DNA of 12,686 nucleotides from Candidatus Woesearchaeota archaeon CG07_land_8_20_14_0_80_44_23 (GCA_002779235.1 PEXD01000084.1:1-12686); one strand, 5' to 3'; counted from the first letter of the stretch, positions 1-6,361 are shown. The notes: a model not told the origin generated them from the sequence alone. Made by a program: numbers and translations.

Positions 1-29
1 AATTAGTTTCTGCAGCGATTTCTCCAGAA

Positions 30-39
30 AGTTTAAAAG
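30..39 (+). promoter_or_regulatory. Candidate TATA box for the small membrane protein
   Basis: GTTTAAAAGA, with a purine-rich stretch just before it (AGAAA), lies about 40 bases before the ATG at 72. This fits an archaeal TATA/BRE with a short leader that carries the GAGGTG ribosome binding site at 61-66. The assignment rests on position and composition only. Confidence 0.35.
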
Positions 40-71
40 ATGGAAGGATTTAGTTAAACTGAGGTGGTCTC

Positions 72-275
72 ATGCGAATGATACGCTGGGCAGAAAAGAA
101 AATCAGGAAATTGAGCATCTGTGATTTTGCGCTGGTGAAGGCAGTGCTTATTTTGGCAGGCATCATAATCGGCGCCTACATCTCAGCATTTATCAGGCAG
201 TATGTCTGGTATTTTGTCGCCCTCTTTGTGATACTGTATGCAGTATTATGGTATAAATTGATGAAAAGAAAATAA
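72..275 (+). CDS. Small two-helix membrane protein, function unknown
   Basis: A 67-residue protein. A short basic N-terminus (several Arg and Lys in residues 1-14) is followed by two hydrophobic segments, about residues 22-41 and 45-62, and a basic end (KLMKRK). This predicts a helical hairpin in the cytoplasmic membrane. A clear ribosome binding site, GAGGTG at 61-66, lies 5 bases before the ATG and supports both the gene and the start. The helicase fragment follows on the same strand after 57 bases, so the two may be co-transcribed. I do not recognise a named family; similar short two-helix proteins are common in archaeal genomes without known function. Confidence 0.75.
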   Translation: MRMIRWAEKKIRKLSICDFALVKAVLILAGIIIGAYISAFIRQYVWYFVALFVILYAVLWYKLMKRK

Positions 276-332
276 GAAATTCTTACAGGAACTGCAAATC
301 ACATGAAGTGAGACGCAGGAATAGAGGCAGAA

Positions 333-1013
333 ATGACGCTTGAGAAAATCAGGGAAAAAATTCATCCGCATCTTTACGAGGCGCTTTACAGGGAGGGCAT
401 AAGCGAGCTGAGGCCAGCCCAGCGCAAGTCAATAGGGGCAGGGCTTCTCGAGGGAAAGAACCTTCTTGTCTGCACTCCTACTGCTTCGGGAAAAACTCTT
501 GTTGCTGAGCTTGCGATGCTCAACAACCTGCTCAACCATCCGGGCAAGAAAGCCGTCTATATTGTCCCGCTCAAGGCGCTTGCATCAGAGAAGTTCAGGC
601 AGTTCAAGAAAAAATATGCGCATCTGATAAAAATCGCGCTCTCAATCGGCGACCTTGACTCTGATGACCCTTACCTTGCAGCTTATGATATGATAATCTG
701 CACTTCTGAGAAATTTGACTCGCTGATAAGGCACAAGGCGCCCTGGCTTTCCATGGTTTCTGTTGTGATAGTCGACGAGATTCACCTCCTCAATGACCCA
801 TCAAGAGGCCCCACTCTTGAAATCCTGATAACAATCTTAAGGGACAAGATAAAAAATCTCCAGCTCATCGGGCTCTCAGCTACAATTGGAAATCCCAGGG
901 AGCTTGCTGACTGGCTGGGCGCAGAGCTTGTGATTGACAGCTGGCGGCCTGTCAAGCTCTCAAAGGGGATTTTCATTGAGGACAGGATAGAATTTGTGAA
1001 AGAGAAGGAATGA
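333..1013 (+). CDS. Hel308-type SF2 helicase, first RecA-like domain only
   Basis: The protein has 226 residues and matches the first motor domain of Hel308, the archaeal Ski2-like helicase that unwinds DNA at stalled forks. Motifs in order: Q-motif-like LRPAQ (26-30), Walker A TPTASGKT (48-55), motif Ia PLKALASEK (79-87), Ib TSEKFDSL (124-131), motif II DEIH (148-151), motif III SAT (182-184), then the SWRPVKL linker (203-209) that leads into the second domain in Hel308. The usual family length is about 700 residues; RecA2, the winged helix and the ratchet domain are absent. The stop at 1011-1013 is 7 bases from the end of convergent ftsY, so no coding remnant remains downstream. The start is supported by AGAGG at 323-327. 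It is either a gene broken by rearrangement, one half of a split helicase, or a stand-alone domain. Alone it should bind ATP but not translocate as Hel308 does. Confidence 0.8.
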   Translation: MTLEKIREKIHPHLYEALYREGISELRPAQRKSIGAGLLEGKNLLVCTPTASGKTLVAELAMLNNLLNHPGKKAVYIVPLKALASEKFRQFKKKYAHLIKIALSIGDLDSDDPYLAAYDMIICTSEKFDSLIRHKAPWLSMVSVVIVDEIHLLNDPSRGPTLEILITILRDKIKNLQLIGLSATIGNPRELADWLGAELVIDSWRPVKLSKGIFIEDRIEFVKEKE

Positions 1014-1020
1014 ATTCTAA

Positions 1021-2265
1021 TTATAATCCTATGCTCTCAACTATTTTTTTTGAGTCAAATGCCTGCAGGTCAGAGTATTTCTGGCCTGTGCCGAGGTAGA
1101 GTATTGGCTTTCTTGTGACATAGCTTATTGAGATTGCTGCCCCGCCCTTCTCATCGACATCTGCCTTGGCAAGTATTATGCCGTCAATGCCCACTGCCTC
1201 GTCAAAGCTCCTCGCCTGCTCCACGCAGTCATTGCCTGTTATCGCCTCTCCCACAAATATTTTCATGTCCGGCTTTGAGACCCTGACAATCTTTTTCAGC
1301 TCATCCATGAGGTTTGCGTTGGAGTGCATCCTTCCCGCAGTGTCTATCAGAACAACATCTATGCCGTGGGCCTCTGCGTATTTCACAGCATCGAATGCGA
1401 CTGCAGCGGAATCATCCCCGTACTGGTGCTTTATCATCCTTATGCCGAGGTTGTTGGCGTGCTTCCCAAGCTGGTCTATTGCAGCTGCCCTGAATGTGTC
1501 TCCTGCTGCAAGCACAGATGTTATTCCGTTTGCCTTGAGCATGCTTGCAATCTTTGCTATGGTTGTTGTTTTGCCTGAGCCGTTTATCCCGAGGAACACT
1601 ATGACAAATGGCTTCTTCTCCCTGACTTTCCTGAGAAGGTCTATCTTTGGAACATCAAAAAGGGATTCTATGCTCCTTTTCAGGGCGCCCTCTATTGTCT
1701 TCTGAATTCCTGCCCTTGAAAGGGGCTTGCCCACTATCTCCTCCTCAAGGTCGGATTTTATTTTGTCAATGACCTCAACTGCAACATTGTTCTCTAGGAG
1801 CACAACTTCAAGGTCCCAGAAGAGCTGCTCAAACTGCTGCTTTGAGAGCATCCTTTTTGTGAATGCGTCAGAAATCTTGCCAAATACAGTCCGCTGGCTC
1901 TCCTCTTCTTCAATTGATTTTTCTTTTTCCGGCTCTTCTTTTGGAGCTTCAGCAGCCGCCTCTTTTTTCTCTTCGGGCTTTTCCTCAGGCGCCTGCTTCT
2001 TGAACGGGAAAAATCTCTTGAACACGCCCCTTTTTTCCGGCTCTTTCTCTGGCTCAGGAACTTTATTTTTTTCTTTTTTTGCTTCCTCTTTTTTCCTGGA
2101 GGGCTTCTCTTCTTTTTTTGGAATCGTTTTTTCTTCTCTTTTTGGCGCTTCCTTTTTTTCCTCGGGTTTCTGCTCTTTTATCTCCGGCTTTTCCACTTCC
2201 TCTTCCACTTTCCTTGAGAATGCTGAGAGGGCCCCTTTCAGCTTGTTCCTGAGGAATTCAAACAT
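1021..2265 (-). CDS. ftsY: Signal recognition particle receptor FtsY
   Basis: A 414-residue SRP-receptor GTPase. It docks SRP-bound ribosomes at the membrane translocon and forms the GTP-dependent heterodimer with SRP54. Residues 1-20 form a short amphipathic start (MFEFLRNKLKG), followed by a very charged Lys/Glu/Pro region to about residue 125 (the A domain), the N helical bundle (about 126-215) and the G domain. GTPase motifs: G1 GINGSGKTT (226-234), the DTFRAAAIDQL loop (256-266), G3 DTAGR (308-312), G4 AKAD (366-369) where TKxD is usual, and the closing GTGQ (392-395). It is the last gene of the aIF6-prefoldin-ftsY operon: its ATG sits 3 bases after the prefoldin stop. A GGGGAG ribosome binding site lies inside the end of the prefoldin gene. 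The long KE-rich stretch probably helps contact anionic lipid (inference). Confidence 0.95.
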   Translation of the reverse strand: MFEFLRNKLKGALSAFSRKVEEEVEKPEIKEQKPEEKKEAPKREEKTIPKKEEKPSRKKEEAKKEKNKVPEPEKEPEKRGVFKRFFPFKKQAPEEKPEEKKEAAAEAPKEEPEKEKSIEEEESQRTVFGKISDAFTKRMLSKQQFEQLFWDLEVVLLENNVAVEVIDKIKSDLEEEIVGKPLSRAGIQKTIEGALKRSIESLFDVPKIDLLRKVREKKPFVIVFLGINGSGKTTTIAKIASMLKANGITSVLAAGDTFRAAAIDQLGKHANNLGIRMIKHQYGDDSAAVAFDAVKYAEAHGIDVVLIDTAGRMHSNANLMDELKKIVRVSKPDMKIFVGEAITGNDCVEQARSFDEAVGIDGIILAKADVDEKGGAAISISYVTRKPILYLGTGQKYSDLQAFDSKKIVESIGL

Positions 2266-2268
2266 TTT

Positions 2269-2748
2269 TTAGTTGCTCCCCTTTTTCCGGAGAATGTTTT
2301 TTACTTCTGACTCGACAGAGAGCGTTGCCCTGCTGAGCTGGTTTATCTGGGCTACAAGCTGCTCGTTGTATTTCTTCAGCTCGTAAAGCCTTTCCTTGAT
2401 GAGTTTCACTGTTTCATCTGCTGTTTTTTCCACGCAGACATTTGCCCCGACGCTCACAACCAGGTTTTTGGTGTTCTTTATCTCACCCTTTGCGAATATT
2501 CCCCCGGCAATCGGCACAAGCGCCTCCTTGGGCTTATCGTCTCTGGAAAGCTCCTGGACAGATGCTATGGCTGACGACATCTCGACAACCTGCGAGTTTA
2601 TCGCCTCTGCCTGCTGCTGGAGCTCCTTTATCTGCGCCTCCAAAAGCTGCAAGTCAAGGTAATGCTGCTGCAACTCTGCATCGCCTGCTTCTTCCTTGTG
2701 ATTGTGCCCGGATTCATGGGCTTTATTATCATCATTCTCTTCTGCCAT
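2269..2748 (-). CDS. pfdA: Prefoldin subunit alpha
   Basis: The alpha subunit of the archaeal prefoldin hexamer (two alpha, four beta), which captures unfolded chains and passes them to the thermosome. Two long heptad-rich helices (roughly residues 26-70 and 110-152) flank a central beta-hairpin section containing PIAGGIFAKGEI and NLVVSVGANVCVEKT, the usual layout of the alpha class. The first 20 or so residues are an unusual acidic, His-containing extension (NDDNKAHESGHNHKEE). I place the start at the ATG ending at 2748 (159 residues) because GGAG lies 8 bases before it. An in-frame GTG three codons earlier (2755-2757), overlapping the aIF6 stop as GTGA, is the alternative and has no well-placed ribosome binding site. 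The gene sits between aIF6 and ftsY, a known archaeal order. Confidence 0.92.
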   Translation of the reverse strand: MAEENDDNKAHESGHNHKEEAGDAELQQHYLDLQLLEAQIKELQQQAEAINSQVVEMSSAIASVQELSRDDKPKEALVPIAGGIFAKGEIKNTKNLVVSVGANVCVEKTADETVKLIKERLYELKKYNEQLVAQINQLSRATLSVESEVKNILRKKGSN

Positions 2749-2753
2749 CTTGC

Positions 2754-3416
2754 TCACTCCGTGAAAGCATCCTGTATCTGCATAACCTCTATTGTTGTTG
2801 TGGGCTCTCCCATTATAAGCCCTTTGGAATTAAGTATCAGCCCTGAGCTCACGTATGGGTTGCCGAAGTTCACGGTTGTCCTCTCAAGCGAGATTCCGAG
2901 CATCTTCTCAACCTCTCTCTTTTCCTCGCCTGATGCGCCTATGTGTATAAGCCCTGCCCTCTGATTCGCGGCAACAGACGAGCCGACCACGTCAACGCCC
3001 CCTATCTTCATCTTTGCGGCTGGAACTCCAAGCGCCTCCTCAATCGCCTTTTTCTCATCATCGCTGTATTCTGCGCTGATTATTGCTCCCCTGTCGTTGC
3101 ACACTATGTTGTTGCCGAGCGCAGTGAGGTCTGTATTGAGCACCCTGCATGTTATCCCAAATGCCTCAAGCTCCTTTATCTCGTCGTCAAAAACAATCTT
3201 CGGGAGAAGAAGGCACCTGCTGTTTCCTGCAACAAGCGCGCCTATCAGTGAGGTGCCCGCTATGTTCACCCTGTGCACAGGAACTCTGAGGTGCTTCTCA
3301 ATATCAGAGATAAACCTGTCTGCAACTCCTCTTCCTACAAGGCAGTATCTGTCAGTGGCGTATGCATAGAGCCCTATGTTCGGGTTTCCATAAAATGAGA
3401 GCTTGGCTATTTTCAT
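2754..3416 (-). CDS. eif6: Translation initiation factor aIF6
   Basis: A 220-residue member of the eIF6 family, which binds the large ribosomal subunit and blocks premature joining to the small subunit. The family start is evident in MKIAKLSFYGNPNIGLYAYATD, and the repeated pentein-fold pattern runs through the protein (for example AGTSLIGALVAGNSRCLLLP, VVGSSVAANQRAGLIHIGAS and GLILNSKGLIMG). Length is normal for archaea. The open frame continues 17 codons upstream to 3467, but those residues do not resemble the family and the upstream ATG lies only a few bases from the probable TATA box, so I start at 3416. No ribosome binding site precedes this ATG. It is first in the aIF6-prefoldin-ftsY operon. 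The L18a gene often found after aIF6 in archaea is missing here. Confidence 0.94.
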   Translation of the reverse strand: MKIAKLSFYGNPNIGLYAYATDRYCLVGRGVADRFISDIEKHLRVPVHRVNIAGTSLIGALVAGNSRCLLLPKIVFDDEIKELEAFGITCRVLNTDLTALGNNIVCNDRGAIISAEYSDDEKKAIEEALGVPAAKMKIGGVDVVGSSVAANQRAGLIHIGASGEEKREVEKMLGISLERTTVNFGNPYVSSGLILNSKGLIMGEPTTTIEVMQIQDAFTE

Positions 3417-3428
3417 ATTATTAAGAGC

Positions 3429-3451
3429 GCAATTGCTTTGGCTCACCCCTG
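3429..3451 (-). promoter_or_regulatory. Leader motifs of the aIF6 operon shared with the thermosome
   Basis: On the minus strand the leader reads CAGGGGTGA (3451-3443) and then CAAAGCAATTGC (3440-3429), ending 13 bases before the aIF6 ATG. Both words also occur in the thermosome leader in the same order (5781-5773 and 5740-5729). They could be mRNA control elements or protein-binding sites; no known factor is recognised. Confidence 0.45.
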
Positions 3452-3470
3452 TTTGTGGAAATGGCATTGC

Positions 3471-3481
3471 TTTAAAAATGT
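3471..3481 (-). promoter_or_regulatory. Candidate TATA box of the aIF6 operon
   Basis: The minus strand carries CATTTTTAAAG here. Transcription would start near 3450, giving a leader of about 35 bases that begins at the shared CAGGGGTGA word. A second A/T-rich box (TTTATATTTG, about 3519-3528) lies farther upstream. Confidence 0.4.
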
Positions 3482-3547
3482 TTTTATCAGATTATTGACT
3501 CAACAAAAGAAGTTTAGAACAAATATAAATGATTAAAAAATATTGAA

Positions 3548-3808
3548 TTACTCCTTTATCTGCACTTTCTGCGACAGCGCCTGCCCGGGCATGCCCTTCT
3601 CAAAGAGCGCCCTCAATGCCCCGCTGTTGCCGTGGGCAGCCCTGATTTCACCGGTTATCTCCTTGCTGCCAGGGCTCTTCCAGGAAACCTTTTTCCCGAC
3701 TAATTTCTGGGCCGCTTCCTTGGTGCTGACGCCTTCAACATGAAGTATCATCTGGTTATTGTGAGTTATCCTTCTGCTCCTTTTGAAACTGGTGATTGTC
3801 GCTTCCAT
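3548..3808 (-). CDS. rpl35ae: Ribosomal protein eL33 (L35Ae)
   Basis: An 86-residue basic protein matching the L35Ae family of the large ribosomal subunit, found in eukaryotes and part of the archaea. Family features: an N-terminal strand with a basic patch (SFKRSRRITHNNQMILHVEGV), the KEAAQKLVGKKVSWKSP segment, and the GEIRAAHGNSGALRALFEKGMPGQALSQKV core. Length is typical for archaea. It has its own promoter: an A/T-rich box (TTTTTAAAT on the minus strand at about 3832-3840) puts transcription start almost at the ATG, and no good ribosome binding site is present, so the mRNA is probably leaderless or nearly so. The end of the gene is followed by a T-rich run on the minus strand (about 3530-3545) that may terminate transcription before the aIF6 promoter. 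Confidence 0.9.
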   Translation of the reverse strand: MEATITSFKRSRRITHNNQMILHVEGVSTKEAAQKLVGKKVSWKSPGSKEITGEIRAAHGNSGALRALFEKGMPGQALSQKVQIKE

Positions 3809-3866
3809 TTTATCCTAGGTGTAGCCCGCCCATTTAAAAAGTTTATCTTTTAAAATTATTTATAAC

Positions 3867-3941
3867 AAAAATTCGCTGCTCGGAGCTATCCGCGGGCTAA
3901 AGCCACGCGGTTTTACGCTCCTCGCTGAATCGCGAATTTTT
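3867..3941. repeat. Nested palindromic element, copy A (CTAAAG-tip family)
   Basis: A 75-base near-continuous hairpin. Outer arms AAAAATTCGC (3867-3876) and GCGAATTTTT (3932-3941) match exactly. Middle arms are GGAGC (3882-3886) and GCTCC (3917-3921). Inner arms are CCGCG (3890-3894) and CGCGG (3906-3910), and the tip is GGC-TAAA-GCC. The copy at 12608-12683 has the same layout, the same tip and the same unpaired words (CGCTG after the first arm, AATC before the last), but different paired bases. It lies in the gap between the thermosome end and the eL33 promoter. Confidence 0.85.
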
Positions 3942-3944
3942 GGG

Positions 3945-4049
3945 ATTAAAAATTGTCGGACTAAAGTCCGAGGTACAATAAAATGCAAAGCATTTTATGT
4001 ACAAAAAATCAATCTTTGATTTTTTTGTATTACACCGACAATTTTTAAT
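3945..4049. repeat. Nested palindrome with one outer stem and three inner hairpins
   Basis: Outer arms ATTAAAAATTGTCGG (3945-3959) and CCGACAATTTTTAAT (4035-4049) are an exact 15-base inverted repeat. Inside lie three hairpins: CGGAC-TAAA-GTCCG (3957-3970, sharing a few bases with the outer arm), a 13-bp stem from 3973-3986 and 3990-4002 with one bulged A and an AAA loop, and a stem of about 12 bp made of AAAAAATCAA and TTGATTTTTT arms around 4001-4029. The first hairpin has the same CTAAAG tip as copies A and B. It starts 3 bases after copy A and may mark the 3' end of the thermosome mRNA. Confidence 0.85.
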
Positions 4050-4072
4050 AAAAAAATTAAAAAATTTTAGTG
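4050..4072 (-). terminator. T-rich terminator of the thermosome gene
   Basis: On the minus strand, right after the thermosome stop, the sequence is very T-rich (runs of six and seven T within 23 bases). This fits archaeal termination at U-tracts. The large palindrome at 3945-4049 follows directly and could stabilise the 3' end. Confidence 0.5.
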
Positions 4073-4073
4073 C

Positions 4074-5711
4074 TTAGTATTCAGGCATCCCGCCCATTCC
4101 TCCAGGAGGCATCTGCGATGGGCCCTTTCCTGAACTGCTGGATGCGATTATGTCGTCTATCCTGAGTATCATAATTGATACCTCTGATGCCGATTTTATC
4201 GCCTGTGTTTTTATTTTAAGCGGCTCAATTATCCCTTCTTTTACTGCATCAATTATCTTGCCTGAAAAGACATCTATTCCTGCCCATTTTTCCCCTTTGT
4301 CATGAGCTGCTTTTATTTCAGTAAGGATGTCTATAGGGTCAAGCCCGGCATTCTCCGCAAGAGTCCTTGGAATCACTTCAATTGAGTCAGCAAATGCCTG
4401 GACAGCAAGCTGTTCTCTTCCACTTAATGAATCAGCAAATTTCCTGAGCTGCTTCGCAAGCTCTGCCTCCACTGCCCCTGCTCCGCCAACCACTTTCCCG
4501 ACATTTATTGAAGCTGCAATGTCACCTATTGAGTCCTCCATGGCGCGCTTTATCTCGGAAATCACGTGCTCGCTCCCTCCCCTTATGAGGATGGTAACTG
4601 CCTTGGCGTTCTTGCACTCCATCACATATGTCATTGACTCATCCCCTGTCTTTTTCTCTTCCACCAGCCCTGCGAATCCGAGGTCCTTTGGCGAGAAGTC
4701 GTCAAGGATTGTGAGTGTCTTGCCGCCTGTGGCGAGCTCAAGCTTTTCCATGTCTGATTTGGAGACACGCCTTGCAGCGTATATTCCCTTCTTGGCAAGG
4801 AGGTGCTGGGCTATGTCATCTATGCCCTTCTGGCAGAATATCACATTTGCGCCTGTCTTGACCACCTTGTCGACAAGGTTCCTTATCATCTTCTCTTCCA
4901 TGTCGAGGAATGTCTGCATCTTCTCAGGGTCTGTTATCTGTATCTTCGCCTCTGTTTCAGTGTTCTTTATCTCCAGTGCAGAGTCCAGCAGCAGAATCTT
5001 TGCATTCTTCACCGAAGAAGGCATTCCTGAATGGACTTTCTCCTTGTCCAGCACTATGCCATCTATTAATTCAGTGTCATCAACACCTGCGCCCACTTTC
5101 TTTTCTATCTTGATATTATCCTTGTTTATCACAACATTATTTTCTTCCTTGCTGGCAATCTTTTTCACTGCATCCACTGCAATCCTGCCGAGCTTATCCT
5201 TTGCGTATTCAGCGCCCTTGCCAGTCATTGCAGTCACGGCAATGTTCTGGAGTATGCCCGAATCATTTTCTGTGACTGTTATCCCTATTTTAGAAAGTAT
5301 CTCCTGCGACTTTTCAGCAGCAATCCTGTATCCCTTTGCTATTACCGTAGGGTGTATCCCCTGGTCAAGCAGGTTTTCAGCCCTCTTGAGAAGCTCCCCT
5401 GCAAGCACGACCGCTGTTGTAGTGCCGTCTCCAACCTCGTCTTCCTGGGTCTTGGCTATCTCCACCATCATCTTCGCAATCGGGTGCTCTATCTCAATTT
5501 CTTCCAGTATTGTGACGCCGTCATTTGTTACTATGACGTCTCCCATTGTGTCCACAAGCATCTTGTCCATTCCCTTTGGCCCCAGGGTTGTCCTCACTGT
5601 TGCTGCAACCTGCATCGCTGCCATGATGTTCGCGTGCTGTGCATTCTTTCCAGTTGTCCTCTGGCTGCCTTCTGGCAGGATAAATATCGGCTGTATCTGC
5701 GGCTGTGCCAT
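4074..5711 (-). CDS. thsA: Thermosome (group II chaperonin) subunit
   Basis: A 545-residue chaperonin subunit; two stacked rings fold proteins in an ATP-driven cytosolic cycle with a built-in lid. The length is normal. The equatorial nucleotide site is seen in GPKGMDKM (44-51), NDG (63-65) and GDGTTTA (94-100). The apical domain fills the middle, and the closing equatorial part carries IPRTLAENAGLDP and an EPLKIK-type strand, followed by the flexible GGMGGMPEY tail (537-545). A strong ribosome binding site (GAGGTGA, 5717-5723) and a classic TATA box support the start. Only one subunit gene is present in this window; a second could be elsewhere, so alpha or beta cannot be assigned and the symbol is nominal. 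It does not share a transcript with prefoldin, but shares leader words with the aIF6-prefoldin operon. Confidence 0.97.
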   Translation of the reverse strand: MAQPQIQPIFILPEGSQRTTGKNAQHANIMAAMQVAATVRTTLGPKGMDKMLVDTMGDVIVTNDGVTILEEIEIEHPIAKMMVEIAKTQEDEVGDGTTTAVVLAGELLKRAENLLDQGIHPTVIAKGYRIAAEKSQEILSKIGITVTENDSGILQNIAVTAMTGKGAEYAKDKLGRIAVDAVKKIASKEENNVVINKDNIKIEKKVGAGVDDTELIDGIVLDKEKVHSGMPSSVKNAKILLLDSALEIKNTETEAKIQITDPEKMQTFLDMEEKMIRNLVDKVVKTGANVIFCQKGIDDIAQHLLAKKGIYAARRVSKSDMEKLELATGGKTLTILDDFSPKDLGFAGLVEEKKTGDESMTYVMECKNAKAVTILIRGGSEHVISEIKRAMEDSIGDIAASINVGKVVGGAGAVEAELAKQLRKFADSLSGREQLAVQAFADSIEVIPRTLAENAGLDPIDILTEIKAAHDKGEKWAGIDVFSGKIIDAVKEGIIEPLKIKTQAIKSASEVSIMILRIDDIIASSSSGKGPSQMPPGGMGGMPEY

Positions 5712-5728
5712 TTTTTCACCTCAAAACT

Positions 5729-5781
5729 GCAATTGCTTTGCATGGGGGCGAAAAGCGAAAAACACTATGTTTTCACCCCTG
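5729..5781 (-). promoter_or_regulatory. Structured leader of the thermosome mRNA
   Basis: The leader begins near 5785. GGGGTGAAAA (5779-5770) can pair with TTTTCGCCCC (5754-5745) in 10 bp including one G-U pair, around a 15-base loop. It contains CAGGGGTGA (5781-5773) and CAAAGCAATTGC (5740-5729), both also in the aIF6 leader. A tiny GTG-initiated frame (GTG AAA ACA TAG) begins within the first word. Confidence 0.45.
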
Positions 5782-5791
5782 AATTGGGAAT

Positions 5792-5801
5792 TTGTATACA
5801 A
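5792..5801. promoter_or_regulatory. Palindrome between TATA box and start site of the thermosome
   Basis: TTGTATACAA is an exact 10-base palindrome placed 7 bases downstream of the TATA box, where archaeal repressors, including heat-shock regulators such as Phr, typically bind. The sequence does not match a known operator that I can recall, so the role as an operator is inferred from position. Confidence 0.35.
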
Positions 5802-5806
5802 GCAGT

Positions 5807-5816
5807 TATATATAAA
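5807..5816 (-). promoter_or_regulatory. TATA box of the thermosome gene
   Basis: The minus strand reads TTTATATATA, a near-ideal archaeal TATA box, about 100 bases before the ATG. It predicts a start near 5785 and a leader of about 75 bases. The long leader is in contrast to the short ones elsewhere in the window. Confidence 0.65.
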
Positions 5817-5918
5817 GGTTTTGCATTTGCCCACGTTGTGTATCAAGTTTCTTCTGTGGAAAAAGTATGTGCAATTATTAACAACTTATTTAAACTCAAA
5901 TAAACATTATTGTTACAT

Positions 5919-6293
5919 ATGAAAAAAAAGATTAGCAAATTCATATATTGGACGCCAAGAATTTTATCAATCATATTTATACTTTTTTTAGCAATGTTTT
6001 CCTTAGATATTTTTGAAGGAAATTATGGCTTTTGGGGAACAATCCTCGGATTATTTATGCACAATATTCCAACACTTTTCCTGCTGATTGTTCTCTTAAT
6101 CTCATGGAAGCATGAAATTGTTGGAGGAATTGGTTTTATTCTCGCAGGAATTTTCTATATTGCATGGGTTTTAATGAATGCTATCAAAAAAGGTTTTGAA
6201 TTGTATTACTTACTCTGGGTTGTGCAGATTTCTGGAATAGCTTTCTTTATAGGAATTATGTTTCTTGTTGGTTGGTTCAAAAAGAAAAGATAA
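5919..6293 (+). CDS. Small AT-rich integral membrane protein, function unknown
   Basis: A 124-residue, very hydrophobic protein with four predicted membrane helices (approximately residues 10-30, 36-61, 66-85 and 94-116) and basic ends (MKKKISK at the start, KKKR at the end). The pattern PRILSIIFILFLAMFSLDIFE resembles a broad, uncharacterised prokaryotic membrane family that has a conserved PRIL...F.LD.F start; I am not sure of the family name. An in-frame TTG at 5910 gives three more residues, but the ATG at 5919 is preferred. There is no ribosome binding site, and TTATTTAAA at about 5887-5895 fits a leaderless or short-leader mRNA. Its codons (AAA, ATT, TTA, TTT) are clearly more AT-rich than those of its neighbours, which suggests recent acquisition. 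It is transcribed divergently from the thermosome. Confidence 0.75.
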   Translation: MKKKISKFIYWTPRILSIIFILFLAMFSLDIFEGNYGFWGTILGLFMHNIPTLFLLIVLLISWKHEIVGGIGFILAGIFYIAWVLMNAIKKGFELYYLLWVVQISGIAFFIGIMFLVGWFKKKR

Positions 6294-6361
6294 CTCTGTA
6301 AAAAGTCATTCCTTTTCTTCTACTTTCTGCACAAAGCCGCATTTGCCTTAACAGCAAAAAA

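Noticed and set aside
1166..1705. Plus-strand open frame across ftsY
   Set aside because: It is antisense to the GTPase domain with its intact G motifs; no supporting start signal or family.
3417..3467. A 17-residue N-terminal extension of aIF6
   Set aside because: The residues do not resemble the family, and the start would lie almost on the TATA box. aIF6 proteins begin at the MKIAKL-like strand.
3867..4049. A CRISPR array
   Set aside because: There are no regularly spaced direct repeats; the repetition is inverted and nested.
4327..5922. A 531-codon open frame on the plus strand across the thermosome gene
   Set aside because: It is antisense to a clear chaperonin, has a Ser/Phe-rich shadow composition, and lacks domains or a start signal.
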